Positions 9,143 through 16,684 of a stretch of 16,684 nucleotides of DNA are shown piece after piece. Both the position numbers and the translations under genes were made by a program. The stretch comes from Pinguiococcus pyrenoidosus (taxonomy: Eukaryota > Sar > Pinguiophyceae > Pinguiochrysidales > Pinguiochrysidaceae). How positions within the stretch are numbered: position 1 is the first letter of the stretch; the number at the start of each line of letters is the position of its first letter. The DNA is taken from the NCBI GenBank assembly GCA_019677205.1, contig JAAMXY010000297.1, forward strand, positions 1 to 16,684, written 5' to 3'. The notes under the pieces were generated by a model, which made no database searches, was not told the DNA's origin, and saw nothing but the letters and a program-made list of their open reading frames with translations.

Positions 9143-10336
9143 TCATTCCTTCGCAGATTGGTCGTGTGGAGCCAGCTCTAGGTCCCAGACGCAGGATCCC
9201 TTTGCAACTGCTTTACGCTCGTAAAGCGTGACGGGGCGCCACCGGGGACGACGACCGTCGGCATCAGCTACGTCGGCTGAACGGCGCGACGGGGACTGGG
9301 ACAGCGGGCCTTTGCTGGTGCTTGCTGTCGCTCTGTCCAGAATCGTTTGTTCTTCATCATCACAGGCACTTTCAGAAGCAGCGTCGCCTTTCACGGAATC
9401 TCGTTCTCCTAGCGTTTCTTCGCTCCTTGCGGAGCCTTCTATCATCGCCTTTCGCCGCTGTGACGCTCTCACATCCTCTCCCTTGCTCTGCAGGCGGCCT
9501 TCAGGTGCTTCCCCTCCTTCGGCTGGTAGGCTTTGCGCGGCGGCCTCTTTCTCATCGAGGGCTCCGAAAGGTTCATCTGAAGCGCGCACTTCGTCCGCCG
9601 CGCCCTGCATCGCGGCTTCCTGAAGAGATGGCGGTGTCATCACTTCGCGGACAACTCTCCACCCAGCCGCCTTGGCCGCCTCGTGAACGTGCGGCACGTA
9701 CGGAGGGCTATCTGTGGCAACGTGCAACCTCGCACTGGAGTCTCTGAACACGCGACGCAGCTCATCCAGCAGCTCGGGGGTCACGAGCCTCCGTGAGGTC
9801 GCCCAGCAAATGTTCTCACTGGGCTCGGATGGGAAAGGGTCCGGGAAGAAGACGTAGGCTGCGTCCACGCAGGCGTCCGGGAAATGCCCCCTCAGGAGCT
9901 TGAGCGCATGGCCACCGAGCAGCCGCACGTTCTCGACTTTCTCAGCCACCAAGCGATCCACAACCACCGCATGGCTCGCCCGATGGATCTCCAGGCCCAC
10001 GAAATGCTGCTCCGCGTGGCCCTTGGCAAGGCCCAGGAGGCTGTCGCCATGCCCAAAGCCGATGTCCAGGTGCAGGCGGCCACGAGCGCTGCCAAACCAC
10101 TGAGAAAAGTCCAGTGTCTCGCCGAAGCGCAGCGTCTTGCTCGCTAAACTGCGCCCGAAACGTGGCCAATGCTCGGCCAGCACGCGCTTCTGCCGCTTGC
10201 TGCAGCGCCGCTGCTTGGCATTGAACCACGCGCTCTTGTGCTTGAGCTTCCGCAGCTTGGACTTGGACGGAGACGGAGACGGAGACGGAGACGGAGACGG
10301 AGGCTCCGCCGCCGCCTGAGCGCTGCGCTTCATCAT
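9143..10336 (-). CDS. tRNA (guanine-N7-)-methyltransferase, TrmB type
   Basis: TrmB enzymes make m7G, normally at tRNA position 46, using S-adenosylmethionine. This 397-aa form has a Ser-Pro/Lys-rich N-terminus (1-50). The SAM-binding motif I is LDIGFGHGDS (about 90-99), followed by GLEIH (about 114-118). FFPDPFP (about 163-169) matches the FFPDPW motif, and ATDSPPY (about 207-213) the TD-x-x-PY motif. Near the C-terminus RPVTLYE (about 367-373) and VWDLE (about 383-387) match the RPxTxFE...VWDL signature. It resembles the bacterial/plastid form more than METTL1/Trm8, so organellar action is possible. Two things are odd: a roughly 130-residue acidic Ser-rich insertion (about 236-365) before the catalytic TLYE, and replacement of the basic RHxKRR stretch after FPDP. 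I chose the ATG at 10336. An in-frame ATG at 10492 would add 52 residues, but this would read through a 50-bp-period repeat that looks noncoding. Confidence 0.88.
   Translation of the reverse strand: MMKRSAQAAAEPPSPSPSPSPSPSKSKLRKLKHKSAWFNAKQRRCSKRQKRVLAEHWPRFGRSLASKTLRFGETLDFSQWFGSARGRLHLDIGFGHGDSLLGLAKGHAEQHFVGLEIHRASHAVVVDRLVAEKVENVRLLGGHALKLLRGHFPDACVDAAYVFFPDPFPSEPSENICWATSRRLVTPELLDELRRVFRDSSARLHVATDSPPYVPHVHEAAKAAGWRVVREVMTPPSLQEAAMQGAADEVRASDEPFGALDEKEAAAQSLPAEGGEAPEGRLQSKGEDVRASQRRKAMIEGSARSEETLGERDSVKGDAASESACDDEEQTILDRATASTSKGPLSQSPSRRSADVADADGRRPRWRPVTLYERKAVAKGSCVWDLELAPHDQSAKE
10265..10303. repeat. GGAGAC hexamer repeat coding for Ser-Pro repeats
   Basis: About six units of GGAGAC run in tandem. 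On the minus strand they encode the (Ser-Pro)n stretch near the N-terminus of the TrmB-type protein. The purity of the array suggests recent slippage and likely length variation. Confidence 0.9.
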
Positions 10337-10669
10337 CCAACGCTGCGGCCGCGGAGAGCGAGTTCCGCGGAGCGTCAGCTGATCGGGGGAAAAGGCCGTG
10401 ACAGACGGCGCAAACCGAAGAGCGTCAGCTGATCGGAGGAAAAGGTCGTGACAGACAACGAGAATGAAACGCCTCTGTCCATCATCCATCATCTCCGTCG
10501 CCGGTCGGCTGAAGGGCGAATACCGGTGTTCCAGCCCGAGGCAAGAACCGGAAAACGCCGTGACGGACGGACAGGTCGGAGGCGGAGAGGGGGCGGCGCG
10601 GAAGCTCTGAGAGCGCGCCAGAACTTGGGCCGAAAGTCGCTACCGCAGTCTCGACGCGGCTTCAGCAGG
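10337..10669. promoter_or_regulatory. Divergent promoter region between TrmB and the cysteine protease
   Basis: These 333 bp lie between the chosen start codons of two divergent genes. They contain two copies of a 40-bp sequence at 50-bp spacing (10371-10410 and 10421-10460), each with a TCAGCTGA palindrome, and a shorter degenerate copy at about 10550-10570. If the upstream TrmB ATG at 10492 is used instead, the region shrinks to 177 bp. Confidence 0.55.
10371..10460. repeat. Two-copy direct repeat, 50-bp period
   Basis: 10371-10410 and 10421-10460 match at 36 of 40 positions, with core AGCGTCAGCTGATCGG followed by GGAAAAGG-CGTGACAGAC. The period is not a multiple of three, so the copies fall in different frames of any overlapping minus-strand ORF. 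This argues for a noncoding promoter or UTR role. A weaker third match of 19 of 21 bases begins at about 10550. Confidence 0.9.
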
Positions 10670-11759
10670 ATGTCGTCCGCTTCCTTGATGATGTTGGCGG
10701 GCGTGGCGCTGGCAGCTGCGGCGGAGCGCCCCAGCGAGATCGTTTACCTGCCGGGGTTCGACGCGCTTCTTGCCGCCTCCAAAAGCGTTCGCTGTCTCAC
10801 GTGTGTTGCGTGCGCTGTCCAGGCTGAAGACCACGGACAGCTACTCGCTGCCGCGGCCCTCGGACTACGTGTCCACGCAGGAGCTTCCGGAGAGCTTCAG
10901 CTGGGGCAACGTGGACGGCGTGAACTACCTCACGAAGAACCTGAACCAGCATCTGCCGCAGTACTGCGGCTCTTGCTGGGCGCATGGCGCGCTGAGCTCT
11001 CTGGCCGACCGCATCAAGATCGCACGCGGCGCCAAGGGCATCGACATCAACCTGAGCGTGCAGTTCATTTTGAACTGCGGCAGCAGAGTGGCGGGAAGCT
11101 GCCACGGCGGCAGCCACATTGGCACGTACGCCTTCGTCAAGGAGACGGGCTTCGTGCCGTATGACACGTGCCTGCAGTACGAGGCGTGCTCCGCGGAGTC
11201 TACTGAAGGCACCTGCGGTGACGGCGACTACTCGTGCTCGGCGATGAACACCTGCCGCACCTGCAACACCTTCTCGTCGAACGGCGGCTTCTGCTCGGAG
11301 ATCGACGTGTTCCCCAACGCCACCATCGCGGAGTATGGCGTCGTCAAGGGCGAGGTGGACATCATGAAGGAGGTGTACACGCGCGGCCCCGTCGCCGCGG
11401 AAGTCAATGCGAATCCGCTGGTGGACTACGAGGGCGGCATCTTCGACGACCCCACCGCGCTGCGCGTGTCGGACCACATCGTGGCCATCGTCGGATGGGG
11501 CGTCGAGGACGGCGTGCCGTACTGGATCGTGCGGAACTCCTGGGGAGAGTACTGGGGCGAGCTCGGCTTCTTCCGCATCAAGAGGGGGGAGAACCAGCTC
11601 GCGATCGAGTCTGCGTGCGCCTGGGCCACCCCGGGCACCTGGACGGAGCATAACTATCCTTGCTACGAAGATGGCGGCAACTGCGCGAGCCACGGCATCT
11701 ACGAGGATCCTGCCAAGGCGCGAGGCGTCGCGAAGGACGAAGCAGTCTCGGCGCTCTAG
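10670..11759 (+). CDS. Cathepsin X/Z-like cysteine protease (papain family C1A)
   Basis: This is probably a lysosomal, vacuolar or secreted cysteine carboxypeptidase. The ATG at 10670 begins a signal peptide: SLMMLAGVALAAAA, then an acidic/polar stretch. The mature domain is in another frame and starts near YSLPRP (about 10841), so an intron must lie within about 10690-10840. My best model is 10670-10755 joined to 10823-11759, giving 340 aa. On that numbering the catalytic residues are Cys80 (QYCGSCWAH), His247 (DHIVAIVGW) and Asn267 (RNSWGEYWG). NVDGVNY and NQHLPQYCGSCW match cathepsin X/Z, where the His-Ile-Pro loop before the active Cys gives carboxypeptidase activity; here it is His-Leu-Pro. 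About a dozen and a half Cys residues suggest many disulfides. A C-terminal extension (EHNYPCYEDGGNC) goes beyond the human enzyme. The short propeptide fits the cathepsin X/Z type. Confidence 0.92.
10756..10822 (+). other. Predicted intron of the cysteine protease (ends uncertain)
   Basis: A frame change between signal peptide and mature domain requires removal of a segment whose length leaves remainder 1 on division by 3. The 67-bp GT-AG segment 10756-10822 (acceptor CTGTCCAG) fits and equals the length of THOC2 intron 2, but its donor GTTCGA differs from the GTGCG/GTGAG/GTAAG donors elsewhere. A 22-bp segment, 10801-10822, or an acceptor at 10840 would also restore frame. An indel error in the sequence cannot be excluded. 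Confidence 0.5.
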
Positions 11760-12466
11760 GCAGTCTTCGTTCGAACTGCTCAGAGGGATGGTGAGGCGTC
11801 CCGAAGCCGAGTCGCGCAGGTTTGTTGGAATCCGAGGTCGAGTGGCACCGTATCACGTACTTTTCTGTGTGGTGTGGGGCAGAGAAGGGCGGCGGGCCTT
11901 CCGCCTTCCGCCGTTCGCCCGCAGCCCTTCGCCTTCCTCCGTTGCAGATGGAAGCTGAGTGTCGGCAACGCAATCGTCAAATGGAAGCAGTCGAGTTCGT
12001 TTTGCAGCATTCGTCTCGACTATCGGAGCCTTCTTTCCTGTGTTTTTCCAGAATCTTCTTCCACCTTTGTGCAAAGCTATCGAATCCACTATCGGGGGCC
12101 ACACTCCCTGCCCCCTGGTATCTGCTCGCCTACGACTACACGCAGTTGTCATAGTCCTCACCAAACACGAAATGAACACTTGAAACATACGCCGCTTGGG
12201 GATCTCTACGCCTTCGCTCTCGCAGTGGACTTCCCACCATCTTCTCCCTCCCCACTCCCCTGACACATCCACACGAAGGCTCTAAAAGTTCCTTCGGCGC
12301 GGTGCGAAGTCCGACGCAACGAGCTCTTCATCAGATCTTCAGCGTTTCCCTACCAAGCTCTTGATGCTCCAACATGAATACAAAAACCACGGCGGTCTCG
12401 GCGGCGAGATCCTCCCGACCTCACTATAAGTCTGTCCCACCTAAGCATTGTCTGTGACTACTCGCA
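11760..12466. other. Intergenic region between convergent genes
   Basis: These 707 bp separate the stop codons of the protease (+) and the AP2 protein (-) and should hold both 3' untranslated regions. Open frames here are short, in mixed frames and without recognisable domains. The sequence is pyrimidine-rich on the plus strand in places (about 12229-12262). I see no RNA gene or repeat. Confidence 0.6.
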
Positions 12467-14646
12467 TCAGAACCGGCGTCCACTGTACTCGGCGGACATG
12501 CCCATCTCGGTGTCGCCGAAGCTGTGGGGAAACGACATGGGGGACAGGGAAGACCGCTTGAGCGGATGCGACCGTCCCAGCATCGAACTCGCCATGAAGA
12601 ACGGGCCCCTCTGCGCGATGGCCATCGCGTGGTGGCCACCGGGCATCACATTCGTGGCCGGAGGGCTGCCCACGACGATTCCGGATCCGCGAGAGAGCCG
12701 ATTCGCATTGGCGGCAATCATGCGGTCCTGGATCCTGCTCCGCAGCGCCTTTGCCTCGTCGTTCAAGGAGCGGATGCGATGCGTCCACACGGCGCGCTCG
12801 TTCTCGTTCCCAGCGGCCTTCTCTCTCCCCAGAGCAAAGAGCTCGATGTCGCCCTCGATCTGCCTCAGCTTGGCCACCTCTTGCTCTACGCAGGTCAGCA
12901 TGGCGCTCATGGACGGGCTTGACTGCTCCACGCCCGACTCCGACAGGGAGGCGCGGTGCATGTCGAAGGTGCTCTGCAGATGGGGATGGACATTGCCGCG
13001 AGGCTGGCCGCGGTCTTGGTACGGACGATCTCGCGACGTCACGGCGCCTTGCCCCTCGGCATGGCGGGACAGCTCCTCACGGCGGCTGCAGAGCTCCATC
13101 TCCATGGACTGCACGGCGAGGCTGAGGGCATGCTCCTTCCGCAAGTCGTCGAGAGACGCATGGCGCCGCTCCCCGAGGTCGCGGATGGACCGGCCGCTCT
13201 TTCCGAGGCTCGCCTCGTGCAGCCCGTCTGCGTACATGTCAGCACGAAGCTTCCCCTGACCAATGGCCTCGAAAACCCCCGAGTGCCGCGACGAGGCGTG
13301 AAGATCTTGCGGGGATATGCACCTTCGGACGTCGGCGGCGTCAGGGGCGCTCAGCGACCGCATGCTGGATGCGTGCCGCGTTTCGTCGCGCTGCATGCTT
13401 TCCGCTAGGGCGTCTCGCGCCGCTCTAGCTCCCAGCGCCTTGCCGGAAGCTGCGGCGGCGGCGGCAGAGGCGGCGGCGGCGGTGGAGGCGGCGGTGGAGG
13501 CGGCGGTGGAGGTGGCGGTGGGGCCGGAATCTGGGCTGCGCTCCTCCAGCATCGACATGGGCGGCGCGAATCTAGTTGCAAAGGGATCCGTGACGCAGTC
13601 CGGGGACGGAAGGGGCGAGTTCTGGCCCTTCAGGCTGAAGAGGAGGCCCGCGACGGCCGCCTCCTCCATGCCTTTCGTCGCGCTGATCTTCGGAGGCGGC
13701 GGGATCTTGAGCGGCGCCAGATTCGGCCTCGCCGATCGCGGGCGGAAGTTTGTGGTCGCGTCCGTGCCGAAGGCTTTCACTGCAGCCTCGTCGTATGCCC
13801 GCGCTGCTTGAACCTCGCTGTAGAAGGTACCGACGTCTTCCTTGTTGCCGCCCGGGTGCGTCAGGACGGCCCGGTACGCGCAGGAGCCGTCCTTGAGCGG
13901 GTGGATGTGGACGCCCTGGTAGCGCGACACGCGGGAGCTGCCGACCAGCAGGCCGTGGGCCTCCGTGCTGAGCGCATTGCAGATGTTCTCGAGCCCCAGG
14001 GACCTGGACAGACCGAGGCGAGCCGGGGCGGTGAGCGACGCCTGCCGCGCGGTGCTGGCGAAGGGGCTGAAATGGAGATGCGCTGCTCGCTTACCCCATG
14101 CGGTGGCGCTTCACCTCTCGCGCTGAAGCCGCCAGGCTGGCCTGCCTTCGCTTCTCTCCGGTCAGCTGGCCGTTCGGTCGGTGCTGCTCCCTCGATGCGT
14201 CGTCCCTGCGCGTGCGTTTTCGGGGCGCGAACGATCCGTGAGGCCCGGGCGCGATCTTTTGTGGCGCGCGGCTGATGGGTCGGTTGCTCCCTCACCTGGC
14301 GGGCGCATCGGCGCTCACGTCCGAGTCGTTGCAGCTGGACACCATGTCGTCGTCGCTGGGCGGTTCGAAGTTGAGCCTGGCGCGGCGGACGCCGAAGTAC
14401 TTGATGGCCGCCGCATCATAGGCGCGCGCCGCGGCGGCTTCGTCGTTGAAGCGGCCGAGGTAGATGTGCTTGCCGTGCACTTGGATCTGAGCCTTCCACC
14501 GTCCAGGTGCCTTGCCAACCTGCGCGTTTGGCGGGGCGCGTCAGCGCTCCGCCTCTCGCTGCCGCGCTTGAAGATCTTGGGATGGGACTTACCCGATACA
14601 CGCCCCGATACCGGCGCGCAGCGCCACTTTTCTCCGCGACGTCCAT
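12467..14646 (-). CDS. Double AP2-domain protein, putative transcription factor (three exons)
   Basis: AP2 domains bind DNA with a three-stranded sheet packed on a helix. Exons complement(14593-14646), complement(14296-14519) and complement(12467-14066) give 625 aa. Domain 1 (about residues 12-69) is canonical and plant-like: RRYRGVYR, GRWKAQI, YLGRF, AARAYDAAAIKYFG, LNF. It is split after YRGVYR by a phase-0 intron. Domain 2 (about 141-200) is divergent: RYQGV, then AYRAVL in place of the usual Trp-x-Ala-x-Ile strand, VGTF, AARAYDEAAVKAFG, NF. A linker of about 70 residues separates them. The rest is low complexity, with a Thr/Ser/Ala run (about 275-303) and a helical, possibly coiled-coil segment near the C-terminus (EQEVAKLRQIEGDIELF through LNDEAKALRSRIQDR). 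The ATG at 14646 is the only one in its open frame and has G at -3 and +4. An extra upstream exon cannot be excluded. Target genes cannot be inferred. Confidence 0.88.
13452..13522. repeat. Imperfect GCC/GGC-type trinucleotide repeat in the AP2 gene
   Basis: The plus strand is an interrupted array of GGC, GGT and GGA/GAG triplets. On the minus strand it encodes the Ala-rich run with Ser and Thr interruptions at about residues 275-303. It is in frame and likely to vary in length between strains. Confidence 0.85.
14067..14295 (-). other. AP2 gene intron 2, 229 bp
   Basis: The donor is GCCAG|GTGAGG and the acceptor CCATTTCAG|CCCC, which has a good pyrimidine tract. The junction is phase 2 (AG + C, Ser). 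Exon 2 would otherwise stop immediately at TGA in the donor. Splicing links domain 1 to the frame of domain 2 across a plausible linker. Confidence 0.85.
14520..14592 (-). other. AP2 gene intron 1, 73 bp
   Basis: The donor is CGG|GTAAGT (near-perfect consensus) and the acceptor ACGCGCAG|GTTGGC. The phase-0 junction joins RRYRGVYR to VGKAPGRWKAQI, making one uninterrupted AP2 domain, so both ends are well fixed. Confidence 0.92.
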
Positions 14647-15768
14647 TTCCGCGCTCAGGGACTTCGGCCGCGAGGCTGGCGGGGCAATCCGGTGAGGCTC
14701 GCTCTCGCGCTTGCGCGCGCTTGGGCGGTCTGCGCGCTGCTGCGGCGCGAGCGCGACATGTACCTTGATCGCCAAGTTCCACTTGCTGTTTGAAGCCGCG
14801 CGATTCGGCAGCGCAGGCTCCTTCCTCGCTGCGTAGGAGCTGCTGGGGCAGCGCCGTGGCCGCGCGGTCGTCGCGGCGTGCACGCGCTTGAAGGGCAGAC
14901 GTGGGCGGTGCGCTCGCTTGGGCGCCGCACAGCGTGAGAGCTTTGTATTCGAAGTACTCGTTTGGCGGAGAAGCGGGGCGGCAGTTGGGCTTTCTGCGCT
15001 CTGCACGGCGCCTTCGTCAACCAATTGGTATTGGGCCTCCCGACAGGAACTCTCGCGGGCCTCAACTCCGTCTGCGGAGCTGTGCAACAGGGCAATCAAG
15101 GCGATTTTCGCTTTATCCGTTGGGGCGGCGGCCGCACGAAAAGAATCGTAAACTGCCACGCGCACGAAATTTTCAATTCATGCGACTGGCGGGAGAATGG
15201 AGCTGCTGTAGGGATCCGAGATAAGGAGCAACCTCAACCCCTGCGGTCCTTCTACCGCTAACATATTTTGGCGTCGTTGAGGACAACCGCAGCACATGCG
15301 TCATGCATGCTCCCCTGATTGGCGGAGAGGTCGAAAGGCAGCCAATGCGCGCTAGCGCGAGGAGCACCTTCTCTTGGAAGCCCACGTCAGCTATCACGGC
15401 TTGCGCTGCGGATTCGAAATTACAGCATAGGGAGCGAGGGGCACCAATTCGCGCGTATTGTGGCCGCCTGCGCAACTCTTTTGAACTCTTCTTCTTGACG
15501 TCTGGTGACCAACCGCATACCACGGAGGCAGTGACATGTTGCGCAGGATTGACCACATGTCAGCTCGGCGGCGCGCGCCTAAAGCACGCCCGGCCGTTCC
15601 GGGCCAAAAATTGGGGTTCCCGGCGCGGGTCATGCACCTGGCCAATGCCACCGCCTCCGCGCGGTCGCGCCGACGCGCGTCCTGCCGGCCGTCCCAACGA
15701 ACAGCGGCCAAGCCACGCAAGCCACGCTCGCCGCACGGGAGCTCCGGGGCAGCATGCCGGAGCGGAGC

Positions 15769-15796
15769 CGCCAGCGCTGTGATTCAGCGCTGCTGG
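15769..15796. repeat. Imperfect inverted repeat
   Basis: GCCAGCGCTG and, after a five-base loop TGATT, CAGCGCTGCTGGC pair as a 10-bp GC-rich stem with a 3-base bulge. It lies in the gene-poor stretch with no adjacent gene to explain it. Confidence 0.4.
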
Positions 15797-16007
15797 CTTT
15801 CCTGCATGCCGCCACAAGAAGCAACAGGCGCCCGCTCGGTTCACACCCAAATCCTGACGAGTGACGCAAGAATGACGCCTCGCCCGCCGGCGAATTCATT
15901 CAAATCCGGCCTCGCCTGGCGAAAGAACCCTTTCGTGACGGAAGGAACTGACCGTTGGCCCGAGGCCAGAAATTCAAGCGGGCATTTTGGCGCGCAACCG
16001 CCGAAGC

Positions 16008-16068
16008 CACACACACACCCACAACATAAAAAAAACAAAAAAACAAAAACAAAAACAAAAACAAAACC
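16008..16068. repeat. CA-rich and (CAAAAA)n simple repeat
   Basis: A short CA run (about 16009-16020) leads into A runs broken by single C, settling into a CAAAAA unit repeated about four times up to 16067. The strand bias is extreme: there is no G and almost no T. This is simple sequence. A retroposon poly(A) tail is possible, but I see no element body. Confidence 0.8.
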
Positions 16069-16445
16069 CTTCAGACCTTCTGTATTAATTAATATTCATA
16101 CGTAGCTGCTACTGTCATAAACCGAAAGACAAAAAAGGGTCCAGCCAAACCGCGATGACCAGTGCGTGCTGTCACGTCTATGCACGTCTAGCTATGCTTG
16201 GCTGGCTGACTAGCTACTTGACTTCTTCCAGCCACGAGCCAGGCAGGCGGCGCGGCGGCGCTGAGGGCTCAGGGGTGAGGGCCGAGGCCGGCCGGGCGTC
16301 AACACAGCAAATCAGCACGAGACAAGTCGACAAGCAAGTCCAGTTTGAGGCCGCACAAGACGATGTCCGGGTGTTCCGATGATGCGTCGCGCGCAGCCAT
16401 ATCAAATTCCGAATTCCCACGATTTGTTGATGTCCCAAACGTAAT

Positions 16446-16492
16446 CCAATTCAAATCCAAATCTAAATCCAAATCCAAATCCAAATCCAATT
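16446..16492. repeat. AAATCC hexamer repeat
   Basis: The units TCAAATCC, AAATCT and several AAATCC run in tandem, bounded by CCAATTC on both sides (16446-16452 and 16487-16493). The minus strand reads as a Leu-Asp dipeptide repeat, which I take as a by-product. It is not a telomere repeat I recognise. Confidence 0.85.
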
Positions 16493-16517
16493 CAGAATTA
16501 GGAATTCGGAATTAGGC
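16493..16517. repeat. GAATTAGG direct repeat
   Basis: GAATTAGG occurs at about 16495-16502 and again at about 16509-16516, separated by AATTCG. It directly follows the hexamer array and may be part of the same slippage-prone patch. Confidence 0.6.
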
Positions 16518-16584
16518 CTCGCTGTACACATTACACTACTGTATTTACGCAGTACCCAATGTTCTTTGCATCCTTCCTTGCAGG

Positions 16585-16594
16585 ATCAGCTGAT
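16585..16594. promoter_or_regulatory. ATCAGCTGAT palindrome near the right edge
   Basis: This second exact intergenic copy of the palindrome seen at 4379-4388 is followed by ATTGAGCGGAGAAGG. If the motif marks promoters, a gene should start to the right, outside the window. Confidence 0.35.
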
Positions 16595-16684
16595 ATTGAG
16601 CGGAGAAGGGACGCACACCTTGTTCTGTCTCGACCCGCCCTCTCCTCTCCCCCCCCAATGCGCAGTCCCCTGGCACGGCGCTTC

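Larger units (their letters stand above)
14647..16684. other. Gene-poor stretch upstream of the AP2 gene
   Basis: I can support no gene in these roughly 2 kb. Several open frames of 60-190 codons exist on both strands (for example plus-strand frames at 15303-15782 and 15536-16105), but their products are Arg/Ala/Pro-rich, overlap each other in several frames and show no domain. The left part should hold the AP2 promoter. The right part holds simple repeats (16008-16068 and 16446-16511), a TCAGCTGA palindrome (16586) and probably the flank of a gene beyond the edge. Confidence 0.5.

Noticed and set aside
10797-11693. A 298-codon minus-strand open frame opposite the cysteine protease
   Set aside because: The plus strand carries the full catalytic set of a papain-family enzyme. 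The antisense frame is an Arg/Ala/Val-rich shadow.
15304-15310. TGCATGC, a cis motif known from apicomplexan promoters
   Set aside because: It occurs a few times in the window, including in coding sequence, about as often as expected by chance for both strands.
15975-16000. A partial resemblance to the dinoflagellate spliced leader (GCATTTTGGC)
   Set aside because: Only the short central part matches. The 5' end and the GT donor context are absent, and it is a single copy.
15536-16105. A 189-codon plus-strand open frame in the gene-poor region
   Set aside because: It runs into the (CAAAAA)n repeat, is Arg/Ala/Ser/Pro-rich, overlaps other frames and shows no domain or good start context.
15880-16470. 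TTCAAATCC sequences as possible tRNA T-arm (B-box) signals
   Set aside because: The flanking bases do not form the T-arm stem, and no D-arm or acceptor stem could be found at the right spacing. One of them is part of the AAATCC array.
1-16684. CRISPR arrays, transposases, prophage or defence islands
   Set aside because: No repeat-spacer structure and no recombinase, transposase or phage-like protein is visible. Introns show the DNA is eukaryotic nuclear.

Overview
This window is nuclear DNA from a GC-rich, intron-bearing eukaryote, most likely a unicellular alga or other protist. The evidence is: GT-AG introns with coding sense on both sides, a THO mRNA-export subunit, a mitochondrially targeted Mn-superoxide dismutase, a secretory cathepsin X/Z-type protease, and a protein with two plant-like AP2 domains. 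By eye the coding sequence is about 60% GC and genes have few introns (0 to 2 each; clear ones are 67, 73, 99, 229 and 273 bp). AP2 plus these genes would fit a plastid-bearing or formerly plastid-bearing lineage, but I cannot name the taxon from sequence alone.

Layout, left to right: (1) 1-2357 (+), 3' part of a HAT/TPR-like helical-repeat protein, open at the window edge. (2) 3120-4055 (-), two-exon mitochondrial MnSOD. (3) 4546-9049 (+), three-exon THOC2, 1445 aa. (4) 9143-10336 (-), TrmB-type tRNA (guanine-N7) methyltransferase. (5) 10670-11759 (+), cathepsin X/Z-like papain-family protease with one upstream intron whose exact ends are unresolved. (6) 12467-14646 (-), three-exon protein with two AP2 domains, 625 aa. 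(7) 14647-16684, about 2 kb with no gene I can support, holding several short simple repeats.

The six genes alternate strictly in strand (+ - + - + -). This gives three convergent pairs (HAT/SOD, THOC2/TrmB with only 93 bp between stops, cathepsin/AP2) and two divergent pairs (SOD/THOC2, TrmB/cathepsin) that probably share intergenic promoters. The products act in different processes (RNA processing and export, tRNA modification, oxidative defence, proteolysis, transcription), so this looks like ordinary compact euchromatin and not a functional cluster.

I found no new multi-gene system. The points most worth a second look are: an AT-rich island (about 19% GC) in the SOD/THOC2 promoter; a TCAGCTGA palindrome recurring in 5' regions; a 50-bp-period direct repeat between TrmB and the protease; a 99-bp in-frame THOC2 intron made partly of heptamer repeats; a TrmB with a large acidic insertion and an altered tRNA-binding motif; and an AP2 protein with one canonical and one divergent domain.
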